Positions 8,932 through 18,282 of a stretch of 32,774 nucleotides of DNA are shown piece by piece. Under the pieces are notes generated by a model. That model was not told the origin of the DNA, searched no databases, and saw nothing but the letters and a program-made list of their open reading frames with translations. The position numbers were made by a program, and so were the translations under genes. The first letter of the stretch is position 1; each line of letters starts with the position of its first letter. Source of the stretch: Deltaproteobacteria bacterium (GTDB lineage: Bacteria; Desulfobacterota; Desulfarculia; Adiutricales; Adiutricaceae); assembly GCA_031264045.1 (NCBI GenBank), contig JAISEQ010000257.1, positions 1 to 32,774 of the forward strand, in the 5' to 3' direction.

Positions 8932-11178
8932 TCAGTCCAGCCCCCAGAGCCGCGCCCTCGCGCCCTCCAGCCGCCAGACGCGGGCATGGAGCTCGGCCAT
9001 TTTCGCGGGATAGTTCAGAAGAAGGCGCTTCTCGGCGGGGGCGAGCGCGTCCGGGCCTCCGTCCTCGGCCTTGGAGGCGGCGGCCCGCAGCCTTTCGGCG
9101 GTACCCGGGCCCGGCATCCTGCGTCTCGCGAAGACCCTGGCGTGGAAGGCCAGGAGCTCCGGGTCCGCCACGGCCCTGGCGAATCCCTCCCCGGGGCCGA
9201 GCCGCGAGGGCGAGCGCGGCGGGGGTTCCGAGAGGGCCCTCTCCAGCTCCGCTATCTCCGGATCGGGCTCGGTCTCGGCGGGCGTGGCGAAGAGCCCCAG
9301 GCGTCGGGTCAGGTCGCCCAGGCTCAGGCGGCTCGTGAAAACCGTGAGGGGTATGGAGAGGGCAAGGCCCGCAGCCACCGGCGAGAGCCACACGAAGAAG
9401 CCGGGGCTCAGCATGTACATGGAGAGCCCCCAGACTATGCCCAGGAGGCTCCCCGGCCAGCAGGAGCGGAAAGCCGCCCCCCAGGGGATGCCCTTCCCGT
9501 CCCCGCGGTTCTGGGGGTTCCAGGCGACCTTGAAGCCGAAAAGCGTCGTCACCACGAAGAAGCTGTGGAAGAGCATGCGCACGGGGGCCAGGAACGTGGA
9601 CACCGCGACCTCCAGAAAGATGGAGATCGCGAGACGCGCCATGCCACCGAAGGCCCGCGTCCGGCCCCTGGCCGCCACGTAGGCCAGGGCGAAGAGCTTG
9701 GGCAGGAACAGGAGAACCCCGGTGCTCGACAGGAGCGCCAGTGCCCACGCCGGGAAGTAGCGGGGCCAGTCGGGGAAGAGGCTGGGGCCGGACGGGAAGT
9801 AGGTGGGAGGCACCACTATGGCCGATACCGCCTCCACCGTCGAGGCCAGGAGGAAGAAGAACCACAGGAGCGCCGAGCCGTAGCTCAGGATCCCGTTTAT
9901 GAAGAGCGCCCTGTGGGTGGGGAAGAAGCCCCGCGTGAAGATGAGCCGCATGTGCTGGAGGTTGCCCTGGCACCAGCGCCTGTCGCGCACGAGCTCGTCC
10001 ACCAGGGTGGGGGGCGTCTGCTCCCACGAACCCTCCAGATCGTAGGCCAGCCACACCCCGTAGCCCGCCCGGCGCATCAGCGCCGACTCCACGAAGTCGT
10101 GGGAGAGTATCTCGCCCCCCAGGGCGGAGCTTCCCGCGAGCCTCGGGAGCATGCAGTGCTCCATGAAGGGTGCCGTCCTCAGTATTGCGTTGTGCCCCCA
10201 GAACTGGGCGCATCCCAGCTGCCAGAAGTGGAGCCCCGCGGCGAATATCGGCCCGTAGAGGTGGTTCGCGAACTGCTGCACCCGGGCGAGGGGAGTCCTG
10301 CTGAATATCGCCTTGGGCGGCGTCTGGACGATTCCTATCCCCTGGTTCGCCTCCATGGCCAGCACCAGCCTGCAGAGCGCCTCCGCGCTCATGAGGCTGT
10401 CCGCGTCGAAGACGACCATGTAGCGGTAGTCGGCCCCCCAGCGCCTCAGGAAGTCGGCGATGTTGCCGCTCTTGCGCTTCAGGTTGAACTGGCGGTGACG
10501 GTAGAAGAGCCTGCCTCCCCCGGCGCCGCCTCCTTCCGCCGCGCCGGCGGCTTCCGCGGAGCCGGTGGCTTCCCCCGCACCCGCATCCGCTCCTGCCGCG
10601 CCCTGCCCGGAGGGGCCCTCCCCGGGCGACGGGGCACCGTCCTCTTTCAGGGCCGCCAGGAACGCCTCCTCCTCGGCAGCCCAGGAGTCCGGGCTCGTGG
10701 AGTCGGAGAGCACGAAGACGTCGAACTTGGACGCCTCGCCCAGCTTCCGGAGCGCCCTGCGCACGGTGCGCACCCCGCGGGCCACCGCCCACGGGTCCTC
10801 GTTGTACACGGGGAACAGCACGGCCGTCCTGAAGGAGTCCGGAAGAATCTTTCCGGCGGGGGCGTCGGGAAGGGGACCCGCAAGCCTCCTCGGGTCCCTG
10901 CCGAAAGCCAGGAGGAGGAAGCCCGTGAGGGAGCTCCAGAAGCCCACCGAGATCCACGCGAACAGCACCGCGAAGAGGGCCGTCATGACAACGCTCAGGA
11001 CGGGCTCGCCGCGGTGGGGGAGTATCGAGTACATGACGTCCGCGGCCACGAGGGTCGGGAAGGCGATGAGCGCCAGGAGCAGGATCCTCCGCAGTGTCCC
11101 GGAGCGCTCCCAGCGGTCCAGCTTGTTGACGGGCATGTGTGGTCCCGGGCGCCCCGCGTGGATGCGGGTGCCCCGCAT
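8932..11178 (-). CDS. opgH: Glucans biosynthesis glucosyltransferase H (OpgH/MdoH, GT2)
   Basis: RKSGNIADFLRRWGADYRYMVVFDADSLMSAEALCRLV, QFANHLYGPIFAAGLHFWQLGCAQFWGHNAILR, ILSHDFVESALMRRAGYGVWLAYDLEGSWEQTPPTLVDELVRDRRWCQGNL. Start chosen at 11178 (MRGTRIHAG...); 11136 is an alternative. Confidence 0.93.
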   Translation of the reverse strand: MRGTRIHAGRPGPHMPVNKLDRWERSGTLRRILLLALIAFPTLVAADVMYSILPHRGEPVLSVVMTALFAVLFAWISVGFWSSLTGFLLLAFGRDPRRLAGPLPDAPAGKILPDSFRTAVLFPVYNEDPWAVARGVRTVRRALRKLGEASKFDVFVLSDSTSPDSWAAEEEAFLAALKEDGAPSPGEGPSGQGAAGADAGAGEATGSAEAAGAAEGGGAGGGRLFYRHRQFNLKRKSGNIADFLRRWGADYRYMVVFDADSLMSAEALCRLVLAMEANQGIGIVQTPPKAIFSRTPLARVQQFANHLYGPIFAAGLHFWQLGCAQFWGHNAILRTAPFMEHCMLPRLAGSSALGGEILSHDFVESALMRRAGYGVWLAYDLEGSWEQTPPTLVDELVRDRRWCQGNLQHMRLIFTRGFFPTHRALFINGILSYGSALLWFFFLLASTVEAVSAIVVPPTYFPSGPSLFPDWPRYFPAWALALLSSTGVLLFLPKLFALAYVAARGRTRAFGGMARLAISIFLEVAVSTFLAPVRMLFHSFFVVTTLFGFKVAWNPQNRGDGKGIPWGAAFRSCWPGSLLGIVWGLSMYMLSPGFFVWLSPVAAGLALSIPLTVFTSRLSLGDLTRRLGLFATPAETEPDPEIAELERALSEPPPRSPSRLGPGEGFARAVADPELLAFHARVFARRRMPGPGTAERLRAAASKAEDGGPDALAPAEKRLLLNYPAKMAELHARVWRLEGARARLWGLD

Positions 11179-11183
11179 ATGGC

Positions 11184-11729
11184 TCAGATCCTCTCCGAGC
11201 ACATGGAAGTGCGCCGTATCGCGGGAGCCCCGGCCGGGAACCCCGCCGCCAGCCGCATGAGCCCTTCCGTCCCGCCCAGGCCTGCCCGCTCGACCAGGAG
11301 ATCCAGCGCCTCGGGAAGGGCGGGGGGCCCCTCCTCCATTATGGACGCCACGATCCTGAGATACGCTTCCGGCTCCAGGCGCAGGGCCCTCGCGTAGGAA
11401 AGGAGCCTCTCGCAGATCGCTCCCGCCCTCTCCCGCCGGGTCGCCTCCGCGCGGGGGGCCTCCCCCCAGGCTCCCGCGGCCGGACACGATTCCGCGGGGG
11501 ACCGGGCGTTACCGGCTGCGGCGTCCCCTTCAGCGGCGTCCGGGGCGCCGATGGGCAAGGCGGTGGGAACCACCACCATGGCGGAGGGAGAAGCTCCGGA
11601 ACCGGCCCCCATGCCGGGTTCCGCCCCGGCTCCGAGGGGAGCGGGAGCGGCCGGGCCGCAGCGGGCTAAGAACGCGGCGCTGGAGGAGGCACCGGCGGAC
11701 GCCGGGTCAGTCGAGGGCGGGAAAGTCAT
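11184..11729 (-). CDS. Small hypothetical protein between opgG and opgH
   Basis: 181-aa ORF overlapping the opgG 3' end by 23 nt and ending 5 nt before the opgH start. C-terminal half 'ICERLLSYARALRLEPEAYLRIVASIMEEGPPALPEALDLLVERAG' looks like plausible protein. Confidence 0.55.
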   Translation of the reverse strand: MTFPPSTDPASAGASSSAAFLARCGPAAPAPLGAGAEPGMGAGSGASPSAMVVVPTALPIGAPDAAEGDAAAGNARSPAESCPAAGAWGEAPRAEATRRERAGAICERLLSYARALRLEPEAYLRIVASIMEEGPPALPEALDLLVERAGLGGTEGLMRLAAGFPAGAPAIRRTSMCSERI

Positions 11730-13713
11730 AAACGAAGGTCTCCGTCATGGGGAGAGGAAGGTTCTCGCCGCGCACCAGCCTCACGAACACCCTGCCCCTG
11801 CCCGAGGCGAGGTTCTTGTAGCCCGTGAGCCTGTCCAGGAAGCCGGGCTCCCGGGGGGCCTTCAGTTTCAGGCGGAGCCTCCAGCCGCCGGTCACGGGGT
11901 TCTTGAAGAGTGCCCGCTCGATGACCGGGGCCTGGTCGGACTCTATGACGGAAGCCAGGGCCTCCACTTCCGTTATTGAATTGAGCACGCTGTTGTCGAA
12001 GTCCAGGTAGAACTCCGCGAACTCCTTCGAGGTTCGCGAGAGCAGCCTCGCCCCCACCACCCTGCCAAGGTTGTGGGGGTTAGACGCGGGAGGCATCCAG
12101 AACAGGCTGTAGGAGCACCGGAGCGAGTCCCCGGAAAGCGCGTCCGGGTCCACGGCCCAGTACGCCAGCACGTTGTCGTGGATTTCCTGGGAGCTCGGGA
12201 TCTCGATGAGCTCCAGCGAACCCGGCGGGAAGCCCCGGCCGGGCTCCGTCCAGGCCCAGGTCCTCAGATCGTATCTCCTCCCCACGTCCTGGTAGTGGTC
12301 GAAGTCGTTGTCCCGCTGGATGAGGCCCCATCCCCCTCCGGAGAGTCCGGGCTGGAAGGTCGTGGTCATGAGCCTCCCGGGGTTGTTCAGCGCCCTCAGG
12401 TACCATCCTCCGTTCCCGTCGGTGAAGACCAGCCCGTCCGTGCCGTGCAGCTCGGGCCGCCAGTCGTAGGGGGAGCCGTTCTCCTTTTCGGAGTACAGGT
12501 ACATCCCGCTCGCGGGGGCCAGCCCCAGCTTGCCCGGCCAGGACCCGCCGGAGCGTCGGTAAAGCGAGAGGGTCACTTCCATGGACATGGAAGAGCCGGG
12601 CCTCACGACTATCCTGGCCGCCCCCGTGAGGCTCCGGGACTCCACGAGCGCGTAGACGGTCATCTCGAGGGCCCCGGGCTCGGGCCTCATGAGCCAGAAC
12701 TCCCTGAAGTAGGGGAACTCCTCGCCCCCGGTGCCCGCGGGATCCATTATGAGCGCCCTGGCCGTCTCGCCGAAGCGGGAGTGCCTGGCCGCGGCCCGGA
12801 AGTGGCTCGCGCCAAGAAATATGACCGCATCGTCCATCCGGCCCGCCTGGTTCACGGGATAATGCAGGGTGAACCCGGCGATCCCCTTCACCTGTCCCCG
12901 CCAGGAGCCGGCCCCATCGGGGAACTCGAAATCGTTCTGGACGTAGCCGACGTCGCGGATCGTCCCGCCTTCCACGACGTGCAGCCTGATCGAGCGGTCG
13001 TAGATGAATCCCTTGTGGAACAGGGACACCTCGAAGGGGCTCTCCCCTCCCCTCCACAGGCGCGAGGACTCCCTGAAGGAGATCCCCCTCCAGTCCGCCT
13101 CGGCGAGGGCTGCCGCTGCCTCCCTGTCGCGGGCCGGATCGTCCTGGAAGGGACGCTGCGCCCGCTCCCTGGCCATGGCCTCCAGCCTGGCGAATGTGAA
13201 GCCCGGTCCCCTCGGGGCTTCCCCGGCGTCCCCTACGCCTCCCTCGGCGGCCCCGCCGCCGCCATCCACGGCAGGGGCGGCATCGCCCGCTCCGGCTCCC
13301 CCGGTCTCCGCGCCGCCCGCCGATCCGGAGGACCGGCCTTCAACGGAACCGGCGTCTCCGGGGACGGTCGGCTCCGGAACGGAAATGCCCATACGCGGCG
13401 CACCGGCAGCCGGTGCCGCTGCGGGGGCAGGAGCCTCCCCGCCGCCGGAGGAAACGGATCCGTCCGGCGCACCGGCCTCCCCGCTCCCCGGACCGGATTC
13501 GGGGGCCGGATCCGGGGGGGCGGCCGCATCCCTCCCTACGGCGGTCGCGCCCTCAGGAGGGGGAGGGGACTGGGCGTCCAGGGGCCAGGGGAAAGCCCCT
13601 TGCCACGCCAGGGCCGCCATGGCCAGGGCCAGGACGGCCAGGGCCGCAGCCAGGTAAGGGGTCCTGGCCGAGTGGAGGGGGGCTGTGTCCCCGGGGAAGT
13701 GGTGGTCTTTCAT
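11707..13713 (-). CDS. opgG: Periplasmic glucans biosynthesis protein G/D (OpgG/MdoG)
   Basis: ATG at 13713 (MKDHHFPGDTAPLHSARTPYLAAALAVLALAMAALAW), Ala/Gly/Pro-rich linker, then FTFARLEAMARERAQRPFQ...DWRGISFRESSRLWRGGESPFEVSLFHKGFIYDRSIRLHVVEGG typical of OpgG. Confidence 0.9.
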   Translation of the reverse strand: MKDHHFPGDTAPLHSARTPYLAAALAVLALAMAALAWQGAFPWPLDAQSPPPPEGATAVGRDAAAPPDPAPESGPGSGEAGAPDGSVSSGGGEAPAPAAAPAAGAPRMGISVPEPTVPGDAGSVEGRSSGSAGGAETGGAGAGDAAPAVDGGGGAAEGGVGDAGEAPRGPGFTFARLEAMARERAQRPFQDDPARDREAAAALAEADWRGISFRESSRLWRGGESPFEVSLFHKGFIYDRSIRLHVVEGGTIRDVGYVQNDFEFPDGAGSWRGQVKGIAGFTLHYPVNQAGRMDDAVIFLGASHFRAAARHSRFGETARALIMDPAGTGGEEFPYFREFWLMRPEPGALEMTVYALVESRSLTGAARIVVRPGSSMSMEVTLSLYRRSGGSWPGKLGLAPASGMYLYSEKENGSPYDWRPELHGTDGLVFTDGNGGWYLRALNNPGRLMTTTFQPGLSGGGWGLIQRDNDFDHYQDVGRRYDLRTWAWTEPGRGFPPGSLELIEIPSSQEIHDNVLAYWAVDPDALSGDSLRCSYSLFWMPPASNPHNLGRVVGARLLSRTSKEFAEFYLDFDNSVLNSITEVEALASVIESDQAPVIERALFKNPVTGGWRLRLKLKAPREPGFLDRLTGYKNLASGRGRVFVRLVRGENLPLPMTETFVYDFPALD

Positions 13714-14202
13714 AAACTTCCGCTGGGTCCGTTCCGGCGAGCCCGTGGGGGCGGGAAGCCGCCCGGGGGCCGGAAAGATTCGGGCGGGCCCGGAGGGGGG
13801 CACCGCAGATCCTTCACGGGGCGTGGCTCCCGCCCCCCCGCCCGTGCCTGAGGTGTCCTCGGACTCCCGGCGGCCTTCGGGGCCGTGACGGTCTTTCGCG
13901 GGTGCCCGGACTCCTCCGCCGATGCCCGGCGGAAGGGCCCGGAGATCGGAGGGCCGTTCCGGAGCGGGCGGTGCGCCGCTCGCTGGCGCGCGGCGCCCGG
14001 ATCAGCGACAACTATAGTTAGATCCGCCCCACAGATCAACAGCTTCCGGGAAAACCTCCTTTCCCTCCGGAAAGCCTCGGGCCGCTGGATCTCACGTCGG
14101 CGGGGAAGGCGGTCCGCGCCGGACCGCGCCAGGCGGAGGAAGATGGGGCGCGGTCAGGCGGGAGGAGGCCACGCCCTCCCGTTCCCGGCCCGGCGGCGAG
14201 GC

Positions 14203-14850
14203 TCAGGAGGGATGGCCGCGACCCGCGCCTGGGACGGCGGCGGAGGGGGACGCCAGGGGCGTCCCGGCCCGGAGGAGACGGGGACGGGCCGCCTCGCCCG
14301 CAGCTGAGTGCCGGTCCCGGCAGAGCCTCCGGCAGGGCGCTGGAGAGCGGAGGGACCGCGGGTCGTTCCGTTTTTCGGATGCCGTCCGCAAGTCGGGGGG
14401 CTGAGCCGGACCCGGGGCCGTACACTGTCCGGTCCTGGCCAGATGCCTTGCGCGCATGAAGTCCAGGAGCTCCCCCTCCATGCCGGGGGGGAGGTGGAGG
14501 GCGTCCATCATGCCGTCCAGGGACTCGAGGCAGTGGCCGCCCACCCTGGCCAGCACCTTGGAGACCGTGTCGGTGGAAAGGCCGGTGGAGCGGCTCAGGG
14601 CGCGTATGCCCATGCCGAGGGTGGAGAGGCGGATCACCAGGCGGATGGAGCCGTCGGGGACGCGGATCGAGAACAGCGGGCCGCCTCTCGCTGGGGAGAA
14701 GCGCCTGCCGCAGGTGCGGCAGTAGAGGATCGCCCTTTCCCTGTTCCTGCCGGTGCGACCCCGCACGGAGACGTTGCCCAGCCCGGTCTTCCCGTGGTGG
14801 GGGCATTCCGGGTTGGGACAGAAAGCGCGGGCAAGATTGGGCATGGGCAC
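14203..14850 (-). pseudogene. Truncated IS1-like transposase N-terminus (zinc finger plus helix-turn-helix), no DDE domain
   Basis: FCPNPECPHHGKTGLGNVSVRGRTGRNRERAILYCRTCGRRFSPARGGPLFSIRVPDGSIRLVIRLSTLGMGIRALSRSTGLSTDTVSKVLARVGGH; the rest is low-complexity Arg/Pro/Ala with no catalytic region. Confidence 0.6.
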
Positions 14851-14997
14851 CTCGTGGCCCGGCTCCCCTGGGAAGGCGGGAGGGACTGCGGGCCGGACTT
14901 GCGGGAGACCAGGGTCCGGAGGTTATGCGGAAAGGGAAAGGGAGGACTCCGGGGAAAGGGGACGGGAGCCGGGCGGTCCGGACCGTCGGCGGTCGGA

Positions 14998-16629
14998 TCA
15001 GTGCCGGGAGCGGTCCGCCGGGGTGCCCCCGCCCGGGGGGTCAGGGTGCTGGGGCGGCTCCGCCCGCGCCGGACGCGGGCGCGGACGGGGTTCCCGGAGA
15101 TATTCCGCCCACATCCCCTCCCCGGGTTCGGCGGTCGACTCCAGGCTTTCCGCGTAGAGTTCCGCGAGGTGCCTCACCTCGATCCGATCCCCGGATCTGG
15201 AGAGCATGTCCATGAGCTGGATCATGCAGGCCGGGCACGTGGTGGCCACGGCGTCCGGGGAGACGGAGGTGATGTTCGTACGCTTGCGCACCCCAATGCT
15301 CTCGGAGATATCGGGATGGAGGAGGGTGAAGCTCCCGCCGCTCCCGCAGCAGCGATCGGCCTCGGGCATCTCCAGGTACTCCCAGTCGGGAAGGCTTTTC
15401 AGGATTCGCCTCGGCTCCTCCGCCACGTTCAGGGCGCGGCGCAGGTGGCAGGGGTCGTGGTAGGTGAGCCTGCGCCGGGGCGCTCCCCCCCCTCCTCCCG
15501 GCTCCGGAACTCCCCGGCGGTCGGGGAAGTCGGCGCGGAGCACGTTCACGAGAAAGGAGCTCAAATCGAAAGTCCTTTCCGAGAGTCGGTCGACGGTTTC
15601 CAGCCCGTGCCCGGAGAATGCTCCCCTGTACCTGGGCCAGGTCTCCCTGATGGCGGACGCGCATGTGGCGCAGGAGGTGACGAGGCAGTCGAAGTCGAGG
15701 GCCATGCGCTCCAGGTTGCGGCCGAGTAGCCCCAGGAAGCCGCGTCGGTCGCCCGAAGCCAGCGCGGGCATGCCGCAGCAGACGAGCCCTTCGGGCATGA
15801 CGACTCCCGCACCGTGGTGGCGGAGGATCTTCAGGGTCGCCTCGGAGATCTGCGGGAAGAGGCGGTCCGGGACGCATCCGGGGAAGTAGAGGACCTTCAA
15901 CCCGCTCCTGCCGGAGGGCTCCAGCATCCTCCCGCTGGAGGCCGTGAATCCCCTGGCGGGCAGGGAAGGCACGTGCCTGGGGCCCAGCAAGGGTTTCAGG
16001 AGCGGTGCGGACGAGGTGCCCACCGTCCGGCTCTCGGGCCTGAGGACGGCATCCTGGTACATGGCCCCCAGCCGGGCGAGAAGCCCGAACAGCCGGGGGC
16101 GCGGCAGGACAAGCCGGAAAATCAGGCGCTTCACGAAGCCCAGGCCCCGGTAGGCCGTGATGGCTGCCCGTGCCCTCAGGAAGATCTCCGCTATGCCCAC
16201 CCCGGGAGGGCAGATGCTCTCGCAGGAGGTGCACAGAAGGCAGCGGTTGAGCCTCTCGTCCACGCCGGCGGCGTCCCTCGTGAGTTCGCGGCCAAGGTCC
16301 TGGAGGAGCGCGAGCTTGCCGCGGGCCACGTCCGCCTCGCGGAAGGTCTGGCCGTACACCGGGCAGACCTCCTGGCAGAAGCCGCAACGCATGCACCTCG
16401 AGAGCGCGTCGTCCAGCTCCTTCATGAGCCCGACCGTCTCGCGGAGGGTGACGCGCCCGTCCCGAACGTCTCCCGGGGGACGTCCGCCCCCGGGCGGGAG
16501 CTTGCCTCCGGCGAGGTCGGCGCCCGGCGGGGCCGACACGGGCATGCCTTCTCCCGGGACTTCCTGGTGGGAGACGCACCGGGCGGGGACGTTCGGGGCG
16601 ACATCGTCAGCGGGGTGTTCCTGGCTCAT
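14998..16629 (-). CDS. glcF: (Fe-S)-binding heterodisulfide/glycolate oxidase iron-sulfur subunit (GlcF-like)
   Basis: Two 4Fe-4S motifs CMRCGFCQEVCPVY and CLLCTSCESICPPG; CCG domains PGCVPDRLFPQISEATLKILRHHGAGVVMPEGLVCCGMPALASGD and YHDPCHLRRAL...RCCGSGGSF. Confidence 0.85.
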   Translation of the reverse strand: MSQEHPADDVAPNVPARCVSHQEVPGEGMPVSAPPGADLAGGKLPPGGGRPPGDVRDGRVTLRETVGLMKELDDALSRCMRCGFCQEVCPVYGQTFREADVARGKLALLQDLGRELTRDAAGVDERLNRCLLCTSCESICPPGVGIAEIFLRARAAITAYRGLGFVKRLIFRLVLPRPRLFGLLARLGAMYQDAVLRPESRTVGTSSAPLLKPLLGPRHVPSLPARGFTASSGRMLEPSGRSGLKVLYFPGCVPDRLFPQISEATLKILRHHGAGVVMPEGLVCCGMPALASGDRRGFLGLLGRNLERMALDFDCLVTSCATCASAIRETWPRYRGAFSGHGLETVDRLSERTFDLSSFLVNVLRADFPDRRGVPEPGGGGGAPRRRLTYHDPCHLRRALNVAEEPRRILKSLPDWEYLEMPEADRCCGSGGSFTLLHPDISESIGVRKRTNITSVSPDAVATTCPACMIQLMDMLSRSGDRIEVRHLAELYAESLESTAEPGEGMWAEYLREPRPRPRPARAEPPQHPDPPGGGTPADRSRH

Positions 16630-16718
16630 GGATTGGACTTTCGGTGCGTCCGCCTTCCCGGATCCGGAGTCCGCGGACTAGGGGCGCACCCGCGTTCCGC
16701 GCCGAACTTCCCTGTGCC

Positions 16719-16883
16719 GGCGGAACCGCCGGGAGCGGCCCGCAGAGGGGCATGACAGGGCCGCCCAGGGGGCGTCTAGCAAAGGGGGGGCATGACAGGG
16801 CCGCCGGGAACGGCCCGCGAAGGGACAGGACAGGGCCGCCGGGAGCGGCCCGCGAAGGGACAGGACATGGCCGCCGGGAGCGG
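16719..16883. repeat. 35-bp tandem repeat array with a perfect hairpin in most units, in the glcD-glcF intergenic region
   Basis: Units start at 16751 (degenerate), 16791, 16826 and 16861 (caggacagggccgccgggagcggcccgcgaaggga); a partial copy precedes. Hairpin GGGCCGC-CGGGA-GCGGCCC. Confidence 0.85.
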
Positions 16884-16893
16884 AGCGGGGAGG

Positions 16894-18282
16894 TTAGATT
16901 ATCTTCTTCCCGGCGTTAAGGAGGCCCTTAGGGTCCAGGGCCTTTCGTATCCTCTTTGAGAACTCCACCGTGGCGCGGTTGGTCTCCTTCTCCATCCACT
17001 TGGCCTTGGCAAGACCTATGCCGTGTTCGCCCGACAAGGTCCCCTGGAGGTTCAGGGCCGTCTCGAAGATGCCGTCGACCATCTCCTCCACGCGGGCGAA
17101 CTCCTCCGGATCACGGCGGTCGCACAGTATGGTCGGATGGAGGTTCCCGTCGCCCGCGTGCCCGAAGACCCCCACCTCCAGGCGGTGCCTGGACGCGAGG
17201 TCCGCAACGGCCTCAACCATGTCCGGGACCCTGGAGCGGGGGACGGTCGCGTCCTCGAGGACCGTGGTGGGCCTGAGCCGCGCCAGCGCAGGCAGCGCGT
17301 TGCGGCGGGCCTCCCAGATCCTGGCCTTCTCGCCCGGATCCCTGGCCTCCCTGATTTCGGACGCGCCGCACTTCGCGCATACCACCTTCACCTCGTTCGC
17401 GTCCGAGAGGACTCCCTCCGAGCTCCCGCCGTCAACTTCTATAAGAAGTATCGCGCCCGCGTCTACGGGGAGGCCGATGTGCTTGAAGGACTCCACCGCC
17501 CGGATGCACCTGGTGTCCATGAATTCCAGGGTGCAGGGGAGGATCCGGGCGGCGACTATCTCGGCCACGGCCTCGGCCGCCTCCCGGAAGCGCTCGAACA
17601 CGGCGAGCATGGCGCGCGAGGCCCTGGGGGGCGGGAGAAGCTTCAGTATGAGGGTGGAGAACACCCCGAGGGTTCCCTCGGACGCGAGCATCAGGCCTGC
17701 CAGGTTGTAGCCGGTCACGCACTTGACCGTTCGCGAGCCGGTCTTGACCAGCTCCCCGCCGTGATCGAAGAGTTCCATGCCCATCAGGTAGTCTTTGGTC
17801 ACGCCGTATTTGAGGCCCCTCAGGCCGCCGGCGTTCAGGGCGACGTTCCCGCCCAGGGTGGACACCTCCTGGGAGCCCGGATCGGGGGGGTAGAAGAGGC
17901 CCTGCGCGGCGACCGCCCTCGCGAGGCGGGCGGTCACAACCCCGGGCTCAACCAGCGCGTAGAGGTCCCGCTGGTTGATTTCGAGTATCCGGTTCAGCTT
18001 CGAAGTGAGGATGACTGCGGAGTCTCCCGGCTCCGGGACCGTCGCTCCCGACAGGTTTGTGCCGCTCCCCCTCACCGTTATGGGGAGATCTGCCCGGTAG
18101 CACATGCCCACCGCGCGGCCCAGGAGCTCCCGGGTTGATGGGGCGAGGACAACGGCAGGCTTCCGCTGTTCCAGGACTGCGGAGTCGTAGGCGTAGGAGA
18201 GCAGATCCGCGTCCTCGGTGAAGACCGAGTCTTCTCCCAGGACCTTCCTGAAGTCGCTTGTGAGGCTTCTGGGTATGCTCAT
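16894..18282 (-). CDS. glcD: FAD-binding oxidase, glycolate/D-lactate dehydrogenase-like (GlcD family)
   Basis: ATG at 18282 (MSIPRSLTSDFRKVLGEDSVFTEDADLLSYAYDSAV); PITVRGSGTNLSGATVPEPGD, YPPDPGSQEVSTLGGNVALNAGGLRGLKYGVTKDYLMG, FGHAGDGNLHPTILCD, LQGTLSGEHGIGLAKAKWME. Confidence 0.92.
   Translation of the reverse strand: MSIPRSLTSDFRKVLGEDSVFTEDADLLSYAYDSAVLEQRKPAVVLAPSTRELLGRAVGMCYRADLPITVRGSGTNLSGATVPEPGDSAVILTSKLNRILEINQRDLYALVEPGVVTARLARAVAAQGLFYPPDPGSQEVSTLGGNVALNAGGLRGLKYGVTKDYLMGMELFDHGGELVKTGSRTVKCVTGYNLAGLMLASEGTLGVFSTLILKLLPPPRASRAMLAVFERFREAAEAVAEIVAARILPCTLEFMDTRCIRAVESFKHIGLPVDAGAILLIEVDGGSSEGVLSDANEVKVVCAKCGASEIREARDPGEKARIWEARRNALPALARLRPTTVLEDATVPRSRVPDMVEAVADLASRHRLEVGVFGHAGDGNLHPTILCDRRDPEEFARVEEMVDGIFETALNLQGTLSGEHGIGLAKAKWMEKETNRATVEFSKRIRKALDPKGLLNAGKKII

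Noticed and set aside
8288-10957. 889-aa minus-strand ORF
   Set aside because: Out-of-frame shadow of opgH and the downstream gene; low-complexity composition.
8857-11397. 846-aa plus-strand ORF opposite opgH
   Set aside because: Antisense shadow ORF caused by high GC; Arg/Gly/Pro/Glu-rich with no domain-like features, while the minus strand encodes clear OpgH.
12073-13851. 592-aa plus-strand ORF
   Set aside because: Antisense shadow of opgG.
14010-14019. Palindrome aactatagtt upstream of opgG as an operator
   Set aside because: Only 10 bp, about 300 bp from the start codon, and short AT palindromes are expected by chance.
14308-15729. 473-aa plus-strand ORF
   Set aside because: Antisense to the transposase fragment and glcF; no recognizable domain.
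15041-16579. 512-aa minus-strand ORF
   Set aside because: Frame-shifted shadow of glcF; the other frame has the Fe-S and CCG motifs.
16719-16883. CRISPR array
   Set aside because: Units are contiguous tandem repeats without unique spacers, and no cas genes are present.
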